Assembly (NCBI GenBank): GCA_031292485.1
Contig: JARLHA010000007.1
Coordinates: 1 to 64,000 of the forward strand
Reading direction: 5' to 3'
Source of the DNA: Mucilaginibacter sp.
GTDB lineage: Bacteria > Bacteroidota > Bacteroidia > Sphingobacteriales > Sphingobacteriaceae
Length of the DNA stretch: 64,000 bases
Shown here: positions 1-8,529 of the stretch, one piece after another
Layout of the letters: each line of letters opens with the position of its first letter
How positions within the stretch are numbered: position 1 is the stretch's first letter
Program-made: the position numbers and the translations under genes
Notes under the pieces: generated by a model
Told to the model about the DNA's origin: nothing
Database searches by the model: none
The model's input: the letters and a program-made list of their open reading frames with translations, nothing else

Positions 1-762
1 GTACCTTTGCAAGTGTGAACAGTGGTGGTGTATTCCTCTCAGCCATGCCTTGAACATCATTATTTGCCTATGCATTAAGGGATGTCGTTTTCCCTTATCA
101 GATTTTTCTTGTTTCAGATTAGGAAAATCCGCTTTGGAAGGAGTATAACCGCTCCACTGATCTGTTTTTATGATTGCTTCCGGGGCTATTTTTTCCTGTA
201 GGAAAGTCCCTAACTCATCGCTGGTTGCATTGGGGACTACTTTTGCATAACAACGGTGTATCCCGAAAGCATCAACCTGGAGAGCCATAACTACCAGCTT
301 TTTCTTTTCATTACCCCGCCCTGTTTTCCCTGTTTCCGGGCCGCCTACGAAAAACTCGTCGACTTCTATAGTTCCATTGAGCAGGTTATTCCCCGAACTA
401 CGCATAGCTTCCTGCACTTTTCGCTGGAAATACCAGCAGGTCTTCTGCCGGAGGCTCAATTGGCGGGACAGTTCGTAACTGGAAATGCCTTTTTTGTTGC
501 AGGACATCGTAAAAATGATGTGGAACGCCTTGCGTATAGGAAATTTAAGCATATGGAACAAGGTTCGGGCCGTCGCCGACTCCGAATATTTGCATTTAGA
601 ACATATCCGGGTACCTGCCTGCTTCCCGTTATAGTAACGGGGATGGCCGCAATTACCGCATTGGTAGCCCTTTTCCCATTTTTGATGGGATAGGTATTCC
701 CTGCATTTATCATCTGTTGAGAATTTTTCAGTGAATTCGAGTATATTTAATCCTTGAAACAT
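1..762 (-). CDS. IS1595-family (ISXO2-like) transposase, 3' end cut by window edge
   Basis: A reading frame of 254 codons is open from the ATG at 762 to the window edge with no stop or frameshift. The N-terminus has a zinc ribbon of two CxxC pairs (CGNC and CSKC), usual in ISXO2-like transposases. It is followed by the DDE-type core: VDEFFVGGPETGK carries the first catalytic Asp and TDQWSGY the second. The final catalytic residue lies outside the window. The protein would cut and rejoin the ends of its own element. The visible part looks intact, so the element may be active. Family assignment is by motif; the exact subgroup is not determined. Confidence 0.9.
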   Translation of the reverse strand, partial: MFQGLNILEFTEKFSTDDKCREYLSHQKWEKGYQCGNCGHPRYYNGKQAGTRICSKCKYSESATARTLFHMLKFPIRKAFHIIFTMSCNKKGISSYELSRQLSLRQKTCWYFQRKVQEAMRSSGNNLLNGTIEVDEFFVGGPETGKTGRGNEKKKLVVMALQVDAFGIHRCYAKVVPNATSDELGTFLQEKIAPEAIIKTDQWSGYTPSKADFPNLKQEKSDKGKRHPLMHRQIMMFKAWLRGIHHHCSHLQRY

Positions 763-900
763 ATTTTTATGGCGTTTTGTATTTACAGGTTAAATATACT
801 AAAAATATTAGCAACATCCAAACGCCTTATTCTATCAAGTAATTCCATATGAACAAATTTAATTATTTTTAAGTGGGTTTAGTGTTCCCCTTTTTTACTG
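1..900 (-). mobile_element. Right part of an IS1595-type insertion sequence
   Basis: The transposase gene and about 140 bp of AT-rich upstream sequence form one end of an insertion sequence. The outer end is probably near 875-900, where a G/C-run sequence (ggtttagtgttcccc) marks a change in composition. The opposite end is outside the window, so the terminal inverted repeat and target duplication cannot be confirmed. The boundary is an estimate. Confidence 0.5.
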
Positions 901-1089
901 TCCGACGGTTGAACTTACGGTAATTTAAGATCGCGCTTAAAGTACTTCTGCTGAATTATTTATAAACGTAGCGGTTTGAAGAAATACTGGATGATCGTTT
1001 TTGCTCAATTAATTATTCAAAAACCGGGGAAGATCTAGGCCATACCATGTATTTAGTATTTTCGAATACTTTTTTTTTATCTCCAGTCT
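763..1089. other. Gene-free stretch: IS end plus unassigned spacer
   Basis: The first ~140 bases are the upstream region of the transposase, including a loose inverted pair ggcgttt (771-777) / aaacgcc (820-826). The remaining ~190 bases up to the nucleoside hydrolase stop are AT-rich, and I see no gene, RNA or convincing terminator in them. Confidence 0.4.
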
Positions 1090-2100
1090 CTAATCTCTAC
1101 CCCCTGGCTGATGCTGTATCAACTCATTAATCAACTCCTGCACTTTATGATAATCCACCTTTTCCACTAAATAAGCTTGCCCGATTCCGTTATCATCCCA
1201 GGTATTTTTGCCGTCATCAGCAACAATTATCCTTCCTTTATGCAACGTATACCATTTTGAATAACCTTTTATAGCTACCAATACGGCAGTTTCGTCCCAA
1301 CTCATACGCCCAACGGAATCTTCTTTTGCTAATGGAATGGAAATACGGAACACATCTTTAACGGGGTCGTTTTTTATAGATGTATTATGAATAAGCGGTA
1401 ACCCAACCTTTATTTTCTCCCCTATCTCAAATCCGCTCAGGATGATTGGGGTATTCCAATGTGTATAAACATTTTGAGATGCTTTGGCATCCTGCATCAC
1501 ATTAAACTCATAGCCTGACGGGTATTTCCCGGCCATACAAACCAGTAATTTTACTTTCTTTTTCACCAACTCATTGCCGGATAATTTTGAATACACGTCC
1601 GGCGCTGTATTCAACAAGTTCGACAGGTTGGTTAAAAAACCAATGGTCACAATCGTTACGCTATGGTCTGGCTGGGCGGCCAATATTTTGCGGTAAAGTT
1701 TTACGGCATCCCAGGCATCATCATTGGTTTTTATTTTGTGCGGATATTTCGCCAATACGGTATCAGTCCAGTGCTGCCCATCGCGCAGGGTTAAAGCATA
1801 GCCTTTGGGTACGCCAACGGGGATGCCTGCCCGTTTAAAATAAGTATTAAATACATTTAAAACCCCGGCAACGCCATCATATTTGGTGCTGGCCATGGTC
1901 GCCAGTATTTTTGCCTCGCCCTTATCCGCCAGGGCATGCAAAATGGTGATGGCGCCCACATCGTCATAGTCTGGGCCCATATCGCTGTCTAAAATAATGT
2001 TAACAGGCTTAATTGCCTTCTGTGCAAAAACATTCCCGGCAAAGAGCAGTAAAAAAATAAAAAGAAAAGTTCTGTTAAGCATGGCCTTAAATTGGTTCAT
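1090..2100 (-). CDS. Secreted nucleoside hydrolase (inosine-uridine type)
   Basis: Predicted to hydrolyse the N-glycosidic bond of ribonucleosides, releasing base and ribose. An N-terminal signal peptide (hydrophobic LFIFLLLFAGNVFA followed by Q) sends it to the periplasm or outside, so it probably scavenges external nucleosides. The calcium and ribose-binding Asp cluster DSDMGPDYDDVGA follows at about residues 38-51, close to the family DxDxGxDD signature. Further family motifs are TIGFLTNLSNLL and EFNVMQDA. Length (336 aa) is normal. The ATG at 2100 is preferred over a TTG one codon upstream. It stands alone, with a word-repeat array just upstream. Substrate preference is unknown. Confidence 0.85.
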   Translation of the reverse strand: MNQFKAMLNRTFLFIFLLLFAGNVFAQKAIKPVNIILDSDMGPDYDDVGAITILHALADKGEAKILATMASTKYDGVAGVLNVFNTYFKRAGIPVGVPKGYALTLRDGQHWTDTVLAKYPHKIKTNDDAWDAVKLYRKILAAQPDHSVTIVTIGFLTNLSNLLNTAPDVYSKLSGNELVKKKVKLLVCMAGKYPSGYEFNVMQDAKASQNVYTHWNTPIILSGFEIGEKIKVGLPLIHNTSIKNDPVKDVFRISIPLAKEDSVGRMSWDETAVLVAIKGYSKWYTLHKGRIIVADDGKNTWDDNGIGQAYLVEKVDYHKVQELINELIQHQPGGRD

Positions 2101-2123
2101 CAAGGTACAACGAAAAATACAAA

Positions 2124-2217
2124 TTACAACTTAATCAACCCAATATTATTTATTCAACCCAATCAACTTAATCAACCATTCAACCTATTCAACTCAATCC
2201 AACCTATTCAACTAATT
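2124..2217. repeat. Iterated-word array (CAACTTAATCAACC / TTCAACCTATTCAA)
   Basis: Between the divergent nucleoside hydrolase and ABC genes, words of the form ttcaaccta and caacttaatcaacc repeat about ten times with small changes. The same word recurs near 32040-32056 and, inverted, near 44277-44310. Confidence 0.7.
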
Positions 2218-2280
2218 TCGTAACTTTAAAGCACCCTGATTGTCTAAATCAAAACCTGTTAACTGAAATCAATACCACCT

Positions 2281-3189
2281 ATGTTAAGCATCCGCAATAT
2301 TGTTAAACAATACGCCGGGCATACGGCTTTAAGCGATGTAAGTTTAGAAGTTAAAAGCGGCCAAATATTTGGCCTGCTTGGCCCGAATGGCGCCGGCAAA
2401 ACTTCCCTCATCCGCATTATTACCCAAATTACCGCGCCTGATTCAGGAGAAATTTATTTTAACGGAGAAAAGCTCAATCAATCCCATATCGACCGTATGG
2501 GCTATTTGCCTGAAGAACGCGGGCTTTATAAGAAAATGGAGATAGGCGAGCAGATGATCTACCTGGCGCGGCTAAAAGGACTCAGCCGCGATGAAGCTAC
2601 CAAAAGGTTAAAAGTGTGGTTTCAAAAACTGGGTATGGAAACCTGGTGGAAGATGAAAATCGAGGAACTATCCAAAGGAATGCAGCAAAAAGCACAGTTT
2701 GTAGCGACTGTATTGCATGAGCCGGACCTGATCATCCTGGATGAACCATTCAGCGGTTTCGATCCGGTAAACGCCGAGATTATTAAAGATGAGATCCTGG
2801 AGCTTAACCGCAAGGGCGCAACCATCTTATTCTCCACCCACCGGATGGAATCAGTTGAGGAATTGTGCCATTCCATCGCGCTTATCAACAAATCAAAAAA
2901 AATACTTGATGGCCCCATCCGTGATATAAAGAACTCCTACAAAAACGAAATTTACCTGGTAGAGTATGAAGGCACGAGGATCAGCCTAAACGGTTCTGCT
3001 CCTTTTGAGGTGATTGAAGAAATGGCAGGAGTAGATAACAGCCATACCATCAGGCTGAAACTCAAAGCCGGTTCCAATTCCAACGATGTGCTGCAATACC
3101 TGATCCCAAAAGCGCGAATTAACATGCTGCATGAAGTGATACCAAGCATGAATGAAATTTTTATTGAACACGTAAACAAAATTGCCTGA
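2281..3189 (+). CDS. ABC transporter ATP-binding protein, NatA-like
   Basis: ATPase subunit of an ABC exporter. Walker A GPNGAGKT lies at residues 34-41, the signature LSKGMQ at 130-135, Walker B LIILDEP at 150-156 and the switch His at 187. After the ~220-residue nucleotide-binding domain comes a C-terminal extension of about 80 residues, as in NatA-type subunits (DUF4162-like). The permease gene starts 3 bases after the stop, so the two form one transcription unit and probably one complex. NatAB-type exporters expel sodium or small toxic compounds; the substrate here is unknown. It is not likely to be the missing CcmA, because it is paired with its own ABC-2 permease. Confidence 0.9.
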   Translation: MLSIRNIVKQYAGHTALSDVSLEVKSGQIFGLLGPNGAGKTSLIRIITQITAPDSGEIYFNGEKLNQSHIDRMGYLPEERGLYKKMEIGEQMIYLARLKGLSRDEATKRLKVWFQKLGMETWWKMKIEELSKGMQQKAQFVATVLHEPDLIILDEPFSGFDPVNAEIIKDEILELNRKGATILFSTHRMESVEELCHSIALINKSKKILDGPIRDIKNSYKNEIYLVEYEGTRISLNGSAPFEVIEEMAGVDNSHTIRLKLKAGSNSNDVLQYLIPKARINMLHEVIPSMNEIFIEHVNKIA

Positions 3190-3192
3190 GCC

Positions 3193-4425
3193 ATGAACAA
3201 GATATTATTGATCATACAGCGTGAATATGTTACCAGGGTACGTAAAAAGTCGTTTATTATTATGACTTTGCTGGTTCCGGGGCTTTTTGCAGGGATGTTT
3301 GCTGTGATAGCTTATGTAGCTACCGATAAAGACAAAACCATGCATGTGGTTAGCGTAATTGATAACAGCGGCAGTTTTAAAGGAAAATTCCACGACGAGA
3401 AATTTATTAAATATGCCTATCCAAATCAATCCCTTGCATCAGCAAAAACGGCGCTGAAGGACGAGGACGACCTGTTATTAAACATTCCCGCCAATATAAA
3501 AGATAGTGTACAATTGTTTGCAAGAAAAAAAAGCACCCTTGCACTGGCTGATAACATACAGGGCCAGATGAATGATATTGCGATGGGTGCGAGCCTTGTT
3601 AAAGCCGGAATAGATACAGCCAACCTGCATAAGGTCAAAAGTAACATCGTTATCAAACCAACTGAGTTAACAGCAGCCGGCGAAAAAAACACATCGATGG
3701 GTGCCACGTATGCACTTAGCTTCTCGGGAGCCGTTCTCATTTATCTATCCCTGTTTATTTACGGCGCACAGGTAATGCGTGGCGTAATTGAAGAAAAAAC
3801 AAGCAGAATTATAGAAGTTATTGTTTCGTCGGTGAAACCATTCCAGTTAATGATGGGGAAAATTATTGGTGTAGGGTTGGTCGGGCTCACTCAGTTTGTT
3901 CTATGGATTGGCTTAACTGCATTAATAAGTCACTTCGTTGGCCATAATGCGTCAGGGGTAAACAGTGCACTTAATAATTTCGTTCATAATTTAGGTTCAG
4001 ATGCTGGTTACGAACTTGGTTGCTTCTTGTTTTACTGGATAACAGGCTTTTTATTTTACAGCGCTTTATTCGCGGCCGTGGGTTCGGCTGTTGATAGTGA
4101 GACCGAAACACAGCAATTTATGTTTCCGATTACCTTGCCGCTATTGTTCACCTATATACTTTCAGTGTCCTACTTGTTTATGGTACCTGACAGCCCGCTG
4201 GCGGTATGGTTATCGATGATTCCGCTTTCGGCACCGGTTGCCATGATGGTGCGTATTCCATTTCATGTTCCGGCATGGCAGTTGGCCGTTTCAATGGGAC
4301 TAATGATCGTCGGTTTTATATTTACAACGTATGTAGCTGCCAGGATCTACCGGGTTGGGATACTGATGTATGGCAAAAAAACAAGCTATAAAGAATTGGT
4401 AAAATGGTTTTTTTATAAAGAATAG
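3193..4425 (+). CDS. ABC-2 type permease, NatB-like
   Basis: Membrane subunit partner of the preceding ATPase. One membrane span lies at about residues 22-44, followed by ~130 residues of extracytoplasmic domain. About five further spans follow from residue ~175, the layout of NatB-like ABC-2 permeases. The conserved stretch GVIEEKTSRIIEVIVSSVKP follows the second span and is typical of the family. Spacing to the ATPase is 3 bases. A G/C-rich word and a hairpin follow the stop. The transported substrate cannot be read from sequence. Confidence 0.88.
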   Translation: MNKILLIIQREYVTRVRKKSFIIMTLLVPGLFAGMFAVIAYVATDKDKTMHVVSVIDNSGSFKGKFHDEKFIKYAYPNQSLASAKTALKDEDDLLLNIPANIKDSVQLFARKKSTLALADNIQGQMNDIAMGASLVKAGIDTANLHKVKSNIVIKPTELTAAGEKNTSMGATYALSFSGAVLIYLSLFIYGAQVMRGVIEEKTSRIIEVIVSSVKPFQLMMGKIIGVGLVGLTQFVLWIGLTALISHFVGHNASGVNSALNNFVHNLGSDAGYELGCFLFYWITGFLFYSALFAAVGSAVDSETETQQFMFPITLPLLFTYILSVSYLFMVPDSPLAVWLSMIPLSAPVAMMVRIPFHVPAWQLAVSMGLMIVGFIFTTYVAARIYRVGILMYGKKTSYKELVKWFFYKE

Positions 4426-4476
4426 CCCCCTGGCCCCCTAAAGGGGGAAACGAAAAAAAGACAAATGAACTATTAT

Positions 4477-4502
4477 CCCCTAAATTCTAAACAATTTAGG
4501 GG
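4477..4502. terminator. Hairpin terminator after the ABC operon
   Basis: A perfect 10-bp stem cccctaaatt / aatttagggg with a 6-base loop, followed by attgtttatttt. About 40 bases earlier lies a related half palindrome, ccccctaaaggggg. It closes the ABC unit just 18 bases before the next ATG, so the next gene may depend on partial readthrough or a promoter inside the tail. Confidence 0.65.
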
Positions 4503-4520
4503 ATTGTTTATTTTAGCTGT

Positions 4521-5447
4521 ATGAAAAACCGCTACGCCGTAATGGACCTCGGCACAAATACTTTCCACTTATTGATCGCTGAAGCCGGCAATCCCGGGTT
4601 CAATGAAATAGTGCATGAAGAAGAAGCGGTAAAACTGGGCGAAGGCGGCATCAATAAAGGGTCCGTAATCCCTGCCGCGTTTGAGCGCGGCCTGAAAACC
4701 ATGGAACGGTTTGGCGGGTTGATCAAAAACAACAACGTTCAACAGGTAAGGGCCATTGCCACCTCGGCATTGCGTAGCGCTGCAAACGGCGAAGATTTTA
4801 TCCGGCAAGTCAAAGAAAAAACAGGCATAGCCATCGAGATCATTAATGGCGACCAGGAAGCTGCCTTTATTTACCAGGGCGTTAAAGCAAGCGGTTGTTT
4901 AACCAAACAACGCAGCGTTATTGTTGATATAGGCGGCGGCAGCGTGGAATTTATTATTTGTGATGACAGTACCCTCTATTGGAAACAAAGCTTTGAAATT
5001 GGCGCCGCCCGGCTGATGGATAAATTTCACCGTACCGACCCGATACCGCCGGAATCCATTACCGCTTTGAACATATATCTTGAAGATCAATTGCAAAGTC
5101 TTTTCGAAGCCGTAAAGAGATTCCCGGTTCATACGCTGATCGGCTCATCCGGCTCCTTTGAAAGTTATACCGGCTTAATTGAAACGAACAAAGGGCATTC
5201 TTTTGATCTGAAGAAAATTAAATCCTACGAATTTACGCTCGATGAACTCCTGCAATTGATCGAAGAGGTTGTGCTTTCCACTCACCAGGAAAGAATAGAG
5301 AACCAGGGCATTATCCCTGTCCGTAAGGACATGATTGTGACGGCCTCCCTCCTCGCGCGGTTTATTTTGGAAAGATTGAAGATTAAAAAAGTAATGATGA
5401 CCACCTATTCCCTGAAAGAAGGGGTGCTAACTGATATGATGGGCTAA
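4521..5447 (+). CDS. Ppx/GppA family phosphatase (short form)
   Basis: Member of the actin-fold exopolyphosphatase / guanosine pentaphosphate phosphohydrolase family, acting in the cytoplasm on polyphosphate or pppGpp. The start MDLGTNTFHLLI is the phosphate-1 motif, IATSALR follows at about residue 75, VDIGGGSVEF (phosphate-2) at about 135, and GSSGSFES at about 213. At 308 aa it has only the two actin-like lobes and lacks the HD domain of full-length Ppx. Such short forms are common in Bacteroidota; their preferred substrate is unclear. It is apparently monocistronic. Confidence 0.87.
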   Translation: MKNRYAVMDLGTNTFHLLIAEAGNPGFNEIVHEEEAVKLGEGGINKGSVIPAAFERGLKTMERFGGLIKNNNVQQVRAIATSALRSAANGEDFIRQVKEKTGIAIEIINGDQEAAFIYQGVKASGCLTKQRSVIVDIGGGSVEFIICDDSTLYWKQSFEIGAARLMDKFHRTDPIPPESITALNIYLEDQLQSLFEAVKRFPVHTLIGSSGSFESYTGLIETNKGHSFDLKKIKSYEFTLDELLQLIEEVVLSTHQERIENQGIIPVRKDMIVTASLLARFILERLKIKKVMMTTYSLKEGVLTDMMG

Positions 5448-5968
5448 CGAATATTAAAAACGATAGCACAGGTTGAAACTCCGATGAGAACTACAGCTAG
5501 CGTCGTGTCAATCATAAATTGACCAATCGTCAATCTACAAGGTCAATGAACGCAAAAAAATACAAAAAGGGTTTACAAAGGGTTTACACAATTTAAGGTT
5601 TACATTTTGTAAATATCTAATAATGAGTTATTTATATACTTACACATTAAAATAGGGTTTACACTATTTTACATAACCACGCCCCCGGTATTTCTAAGCT
5701 ATTCTGATAAAGCCCGAACGTCAATTTATTAATGACATGACACTATGAACTTAATAAAAGGGCTCGTCCGAATTTTGCCGGGGCGACTCCCAAAATGAAG
5801 CATATCATAAAATGCCAAAAAAATAATGAAAGCGAGTCCTATTATATCTTCTGCGTTATTACTTGATATACAGCGTGTAAGCAATTATAACAATCATGTT
5901 TATCAACACTATAAGCCATAGTGTTATCCTTCTTTTTCTTCTCCTCCATAAAATTATTTTCGTTTTAT
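5448..5968. other. Gene-poor region with GGTTTACA direct repeats
   Basis: No convincing gene in 520 bases. Four direct copies of ggtttaca occur: gggtttaca at 5569-5577, 5580-5588 and 5655-5663, and aggtttaca at 5596-5604. The last copy is framed by an inverted pair aaaatag/ctatttt (5648-5671). A small hairpin aacactat-aagcc-atagtgtt lies at 5905-5925. A short frame on the minus strand ending at 5859 could encode a basic single-span peptide, but it lacks a normal start codon near the hydrophobic part. Confidence 0.5.
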
Positions 5969-6274
5969 TTAGCCCATGCCTATAACCATAACACAGGTTG
6001 AAAACCCAATGGCGACCACTAAAACGCCGCTTAAAACCCACATCCAGCTTTTGCTGCTTATGGCCATAACGAAACAAACAATAAAATGCCCCAGCAAAAC
6101 AAAAGCATCAAAAAGAAACCCACCCTGGCTGGCCAGCATTTTAAATACAATGGTATAAAAAGCCAAACCAAGCAGGTTATATGCTACAATGGACATATTG
6201 CCCATAGGCTTATTATTACCCGGTTGTTGTTCTTCAGGCTGGGGGTTTGGATCCCATATATTTTGATCTGCCAT
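5969..6274 (-). CDS. Small membrane protein, third gene of the radical SAM/Lgt-like operon
   Basis: 101 aa of unrecognised family. A polar Pro/Asn/Gln-rich N-terminus (residues 1-25) is followed by about three hydrophobic segments (roughly 28-48, 52-70 and 76-98). It begins 2 bases after the stop of the radical SAM gene on the same strand, so it is almost surely co-transcribed and possibly translationally coupled. The context suggests an accessory membrane subunit for whatever the Lgt-like and radical SAM proteins do; this is inference from gene order only. Confidence 0.75.
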   Translation of the reverse strand: MADQNIWDPNPQPEEQQPGNNKPMGNMSIVAYNLLGLAFYTIVFKMLASQGGFLFDAFVLLGHFIVCFVMAISSKSWMWVLSGVLVVAIGFSTCVMVIGMG

Positions 6275-6276
6275 TG

Positions 6277-7671
6277 TTAAACTATTTCGCTTCGCAGCTG
6301 GTTCAAATATTCAATTTTATCGTCTCTGTAAAAAATATTCATCGTTTCAAAAGGAATCACCTGCATATCCTTATTTACAATATGAACGCATGATTTTTTT
6401 ATCGCCCTTACATCAAAATTCTGCGCGTCAATAAACTGCATAATGATCACCCTGAAAAGGTTATCATAACCTAAATTAGGCGCGTCAATCTCCGGCAAAC
6501 AGCACATAATTGATTTTAAATGCTCTTTTGCCCTTTCAACTGAATTGCCGGTGCTGAACATATTCAGCAAATGCATTTTCAATTGTTCGTCCTGCTCATA
6601 AACAATGGTATTTTTCGAGTTATCCAGCAGGTCGTTCGGGTTGATCATCCTTGTTAAGGGAAATACCTGCCCGGCAAGCTTTAAAGCATAGCCCATCACC
6701 AGTGCGTCGGGGTTGCAGGGTACCGGGATCAGGTCGTGCTCATTAAAAATATCGGTTTGCGTCAATATAGCCGACCTTACTTCTGTCAGGGTGTATCTGT
6801 CAGTTGCAGGGTTAAAGTTTTCCAGCCGCCCGGCCTGTTGGGTAGGCTGAAAAGTTACGCCGCGCACACAGGGCTGCTTTAGCGCATATTCAATAATCCC
6901 GCCTATCTCATCTGTATTCAACCCTTTTTGCAGAGTGACCACCAGCGTTGTAGAAAGGTTATATTTATTCAGGTTCTCCAGCGCTTTTATCCTCACCTCG
7001 CGCAGGTCCTCGCCACGCAATAGTTCAAGTGCCTCTTTTTTAAAGGAATCAAATTGCAGGTAGATCTCAAAATCGGGCATATAGGTTGCCAGGCGCTTTA
7101 CAAAACTTTCGTCTTTGGCAATCCGGATACCATTGGTATTGAGCATTAAATGCCTTATAGGTTTTGTTTTGGCGATATCCAATATTTCAAAGAACTGCGG
7201 GTGAACGGTGGGTTCTCCCCCGCTGATCTGCACCACATCCGGCTGGCCTTCGTTTTCGACAATCACATCCAGCATCTGCTCTATCTCGGCGAGCGTGCGG
7301 TGCCGGCCATAAGTTGGCGACGACATGGCATAGCAGGTTGGGCAACTTAAATTACACCTGTCGGTAACTTCCAAAACCGTTAGGCACGAGTGCTGCTCAT
7401 GATCCTGGCATAAACCACAATCATAAGGGCAGCCATAATGTGTTTTTGAATTGAATTTGAGCGGCATTTCGCTGCGCTTGGCATAATTGCGGCAGTTTTT
7501 ATAATATTCAATGTCAGTGGCTATCAAAACCTTTTCAAACCCGTGATGCCGGCAGGTTTTCAGCATAAATACCTTATCGTCCTCAAAAACAATTTTGGCG
7601 TCAACCCGCCTTAAACAGGTTGAACAAATGCTCAGCGTGAAATCATAATAAATATACGGGCGTTCAGGCAT
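6277..7671 (-). CDS. Radical SAM protein resembling the tetraether-lipid synthase (Tes) group
   Basis: 464 aa. The [4Fe-4S]/SAM motif is C106-x3-C110-x2-C113 (TDRCNLSCPTCYA), followed by the GGEP motif at 151-154. Upstream are more cysteines: C16xxC19 and C40, as in a rubredoxin-like knuckle, and C81-x3-C85-x2-C88 (GCPYDCGLC). This order, zinc-ribbon-like N-terminus then GCPYDCGLC then radical SAM core, is what I know from the Methanocaldococcus MJ0619/Tes family, which joins lipid chains through sp3 carbons. The start ATG overlaps the end of the Lgt-like gene by 8 bases. A role in modifying membrane lipid chains is inferred; a peptide or cofactor substrate cannot be excluded. Confidence 0.82.
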   Translation of the reverse strand: MPERPYIYYDFTLSICSTCLRRVDAKIVFEDDKVFMLKTCRHHGFEKVLIATDIEYYKNCRNYAKRSEMPLKFNSKTHYGCPYDCGLCQDHEQHSCLTVLEVTDRCNLSCPTCYAMSSPTYGRHRTLAEIEQMLDVIVENEGQPDVVQISGGEPTVHPQFFEILDIAKTKPIRHLMLNTNGIRIAKDESFVKRLATYMPDFEIYLQFDSFKKEALELLRGEDLREVRIKALENLNKYNLSTTLVVTLQKGLNTDEIGGIIEYALKQPCVRGVTFQPTQQAGRLENFNPATDRYTLTEVRSAILTQTDIFNEHDLIPVPCNPDALVMGYALKLAGQVFPLTRMINPNDLLDNSKNTIVYEQDEQLKMHLLNMFSTGNSVERAKEHLKSIMCCLPEIDAPNLGYDNLFRVIIMQFIDAQNFDVRAIKKSCVHIVNKDMQVIPFETMNIFYRDDKIEYLNQLRSEIV

Positions 7672-8458
7672 CGTGTTTGATTAGTTTTGAAGGATAAAGA
7701 AAGACTTTATAATAATACAAAATACCACCAACGCAAACTAATTGAATTACCGAAAGGCCGAAACTAAAAAAGTAATCGGGTTTGATAAACTCAACCAAAA
7801 AGCGAAAAATAAGATAGCTTGACAGGAATATTTTAAACTTTGAGCCATCGGTAAACCGCTTGTATTTTTCGATAATTTGAAGCGAAAGCCATAATATTAT
7901 CCAAAATAAAATCTCGTACAAATTAGTGGGGTGCCTGCGGATACCATCGCCAAAGTTAATGGCCCATGGCAGGTTTGACGGGATGCCGAAAGTACCGTCT
8001 TCCAATCCAGCCAATAAACATCCTGTCCGGCCTATAATCATCGCCAGGATCAGCGGGTAAACCATCATATCGCCCGAAGATACCTTTACGCCTATTTTCT
8101 TTTTGGTCAATTCAACACCAATCAAACCGCCCAGCATTCCGCCAACGATGGTTTTATTGCCCATTAAATAAACCAGGTTAAAATGAGATAACAAAGTCGG
8201 GTTTTCTAAAACACCAACCAGGTGCGACCCTATCAATGCGCCAAACGCGGCGCCGATAAAAATGATCAAACGATTTTCGGAACTGATAGGGTCATCCTTT
8301 TGCTTTTGCAGATAAACATAATAACGGTAGCCAAGGAAATAAGCCAGCGTTTCGCAAACGAAATGTACGGGGATATATGATTTGCCTAAAGGAATATTGA
8401 CCGGAAAATGCAAGTTTATTTTTTTTGAAATATAGAAAGCTTTTATCGAAATATACAC
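7664..8458 (-). CDS. Divergent Lgt-like (prolipoprotein diacylglyceryl transferase family) membrane protein
   Basis: 264 aa with about seven membrane spans. Lgt family marks are present: GRTGC at 143-147 (GRxGN in true Lgt), RHPTNLYE at 175-182 and FRFLVEFIKPD at 218-228 with the conserved Arg at 219. The loop that holds the essential His in Lgt (HGG) reads IVGG at 104-107, so that His is missing. It is therefore probably not the housekeeping lipoprotein enzyme but a relative acting on another lipid or acceptor. No ATG lies near the N-terminus: the longest start is GTG at 8458, and a TTG 15 codons later also fits. First gene of the operon with the radical SAM enzyme. Confidence 0.78.
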   Translation of the reverse strand: MYISIKAFYISKKINLHFPVNIPLGKSYIPVHFVCETLAYFLGYRYYVYLQKQKDDPISSENRLIIFIGAAFGALIGSHLVGVLENPTLLSHFNLVYLMGNKTIVGGMLGGLIGVELTKKKIGVKVSSGDMMVYPLILAMIIGRTGCLLAGLEDGTFGIPSNLPWAINFGDGIRRHPTNLYEILFWIILWLSLQIIEKYKRFTDGSKFKIFLSSYLIFRFLVEFIKPDYFFSFGLSVIQLVCVGGILYYYKVFLYPSKLIKHDA

Positions 8459-8529
8459 TTTGTATCAATTTTATAGCAAATTAAAAATTAAGTCGATCCT
8501 TTGTATATTGCAGACTTACGATCACAATT

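Noticed and set aside
256..693. 145-aa open frame on the + strand
   Set aside because: It is antisense to the transposase, whose minus-strand frame carries all the family motifs.
2281..4425. ABC pair as the missing CcmA
   Set aside because: The ATPase has its own ABC-2 permease with a NatB layout and lies 13 kb from the ccm genes.
5859..6077. 72-aa frame overlapping the 101-aa membrane gene
   Set aside because: Most of it is the shifted reading of the operon gene; only the short hydrophobic tail deserves a look, and it has no start codon.
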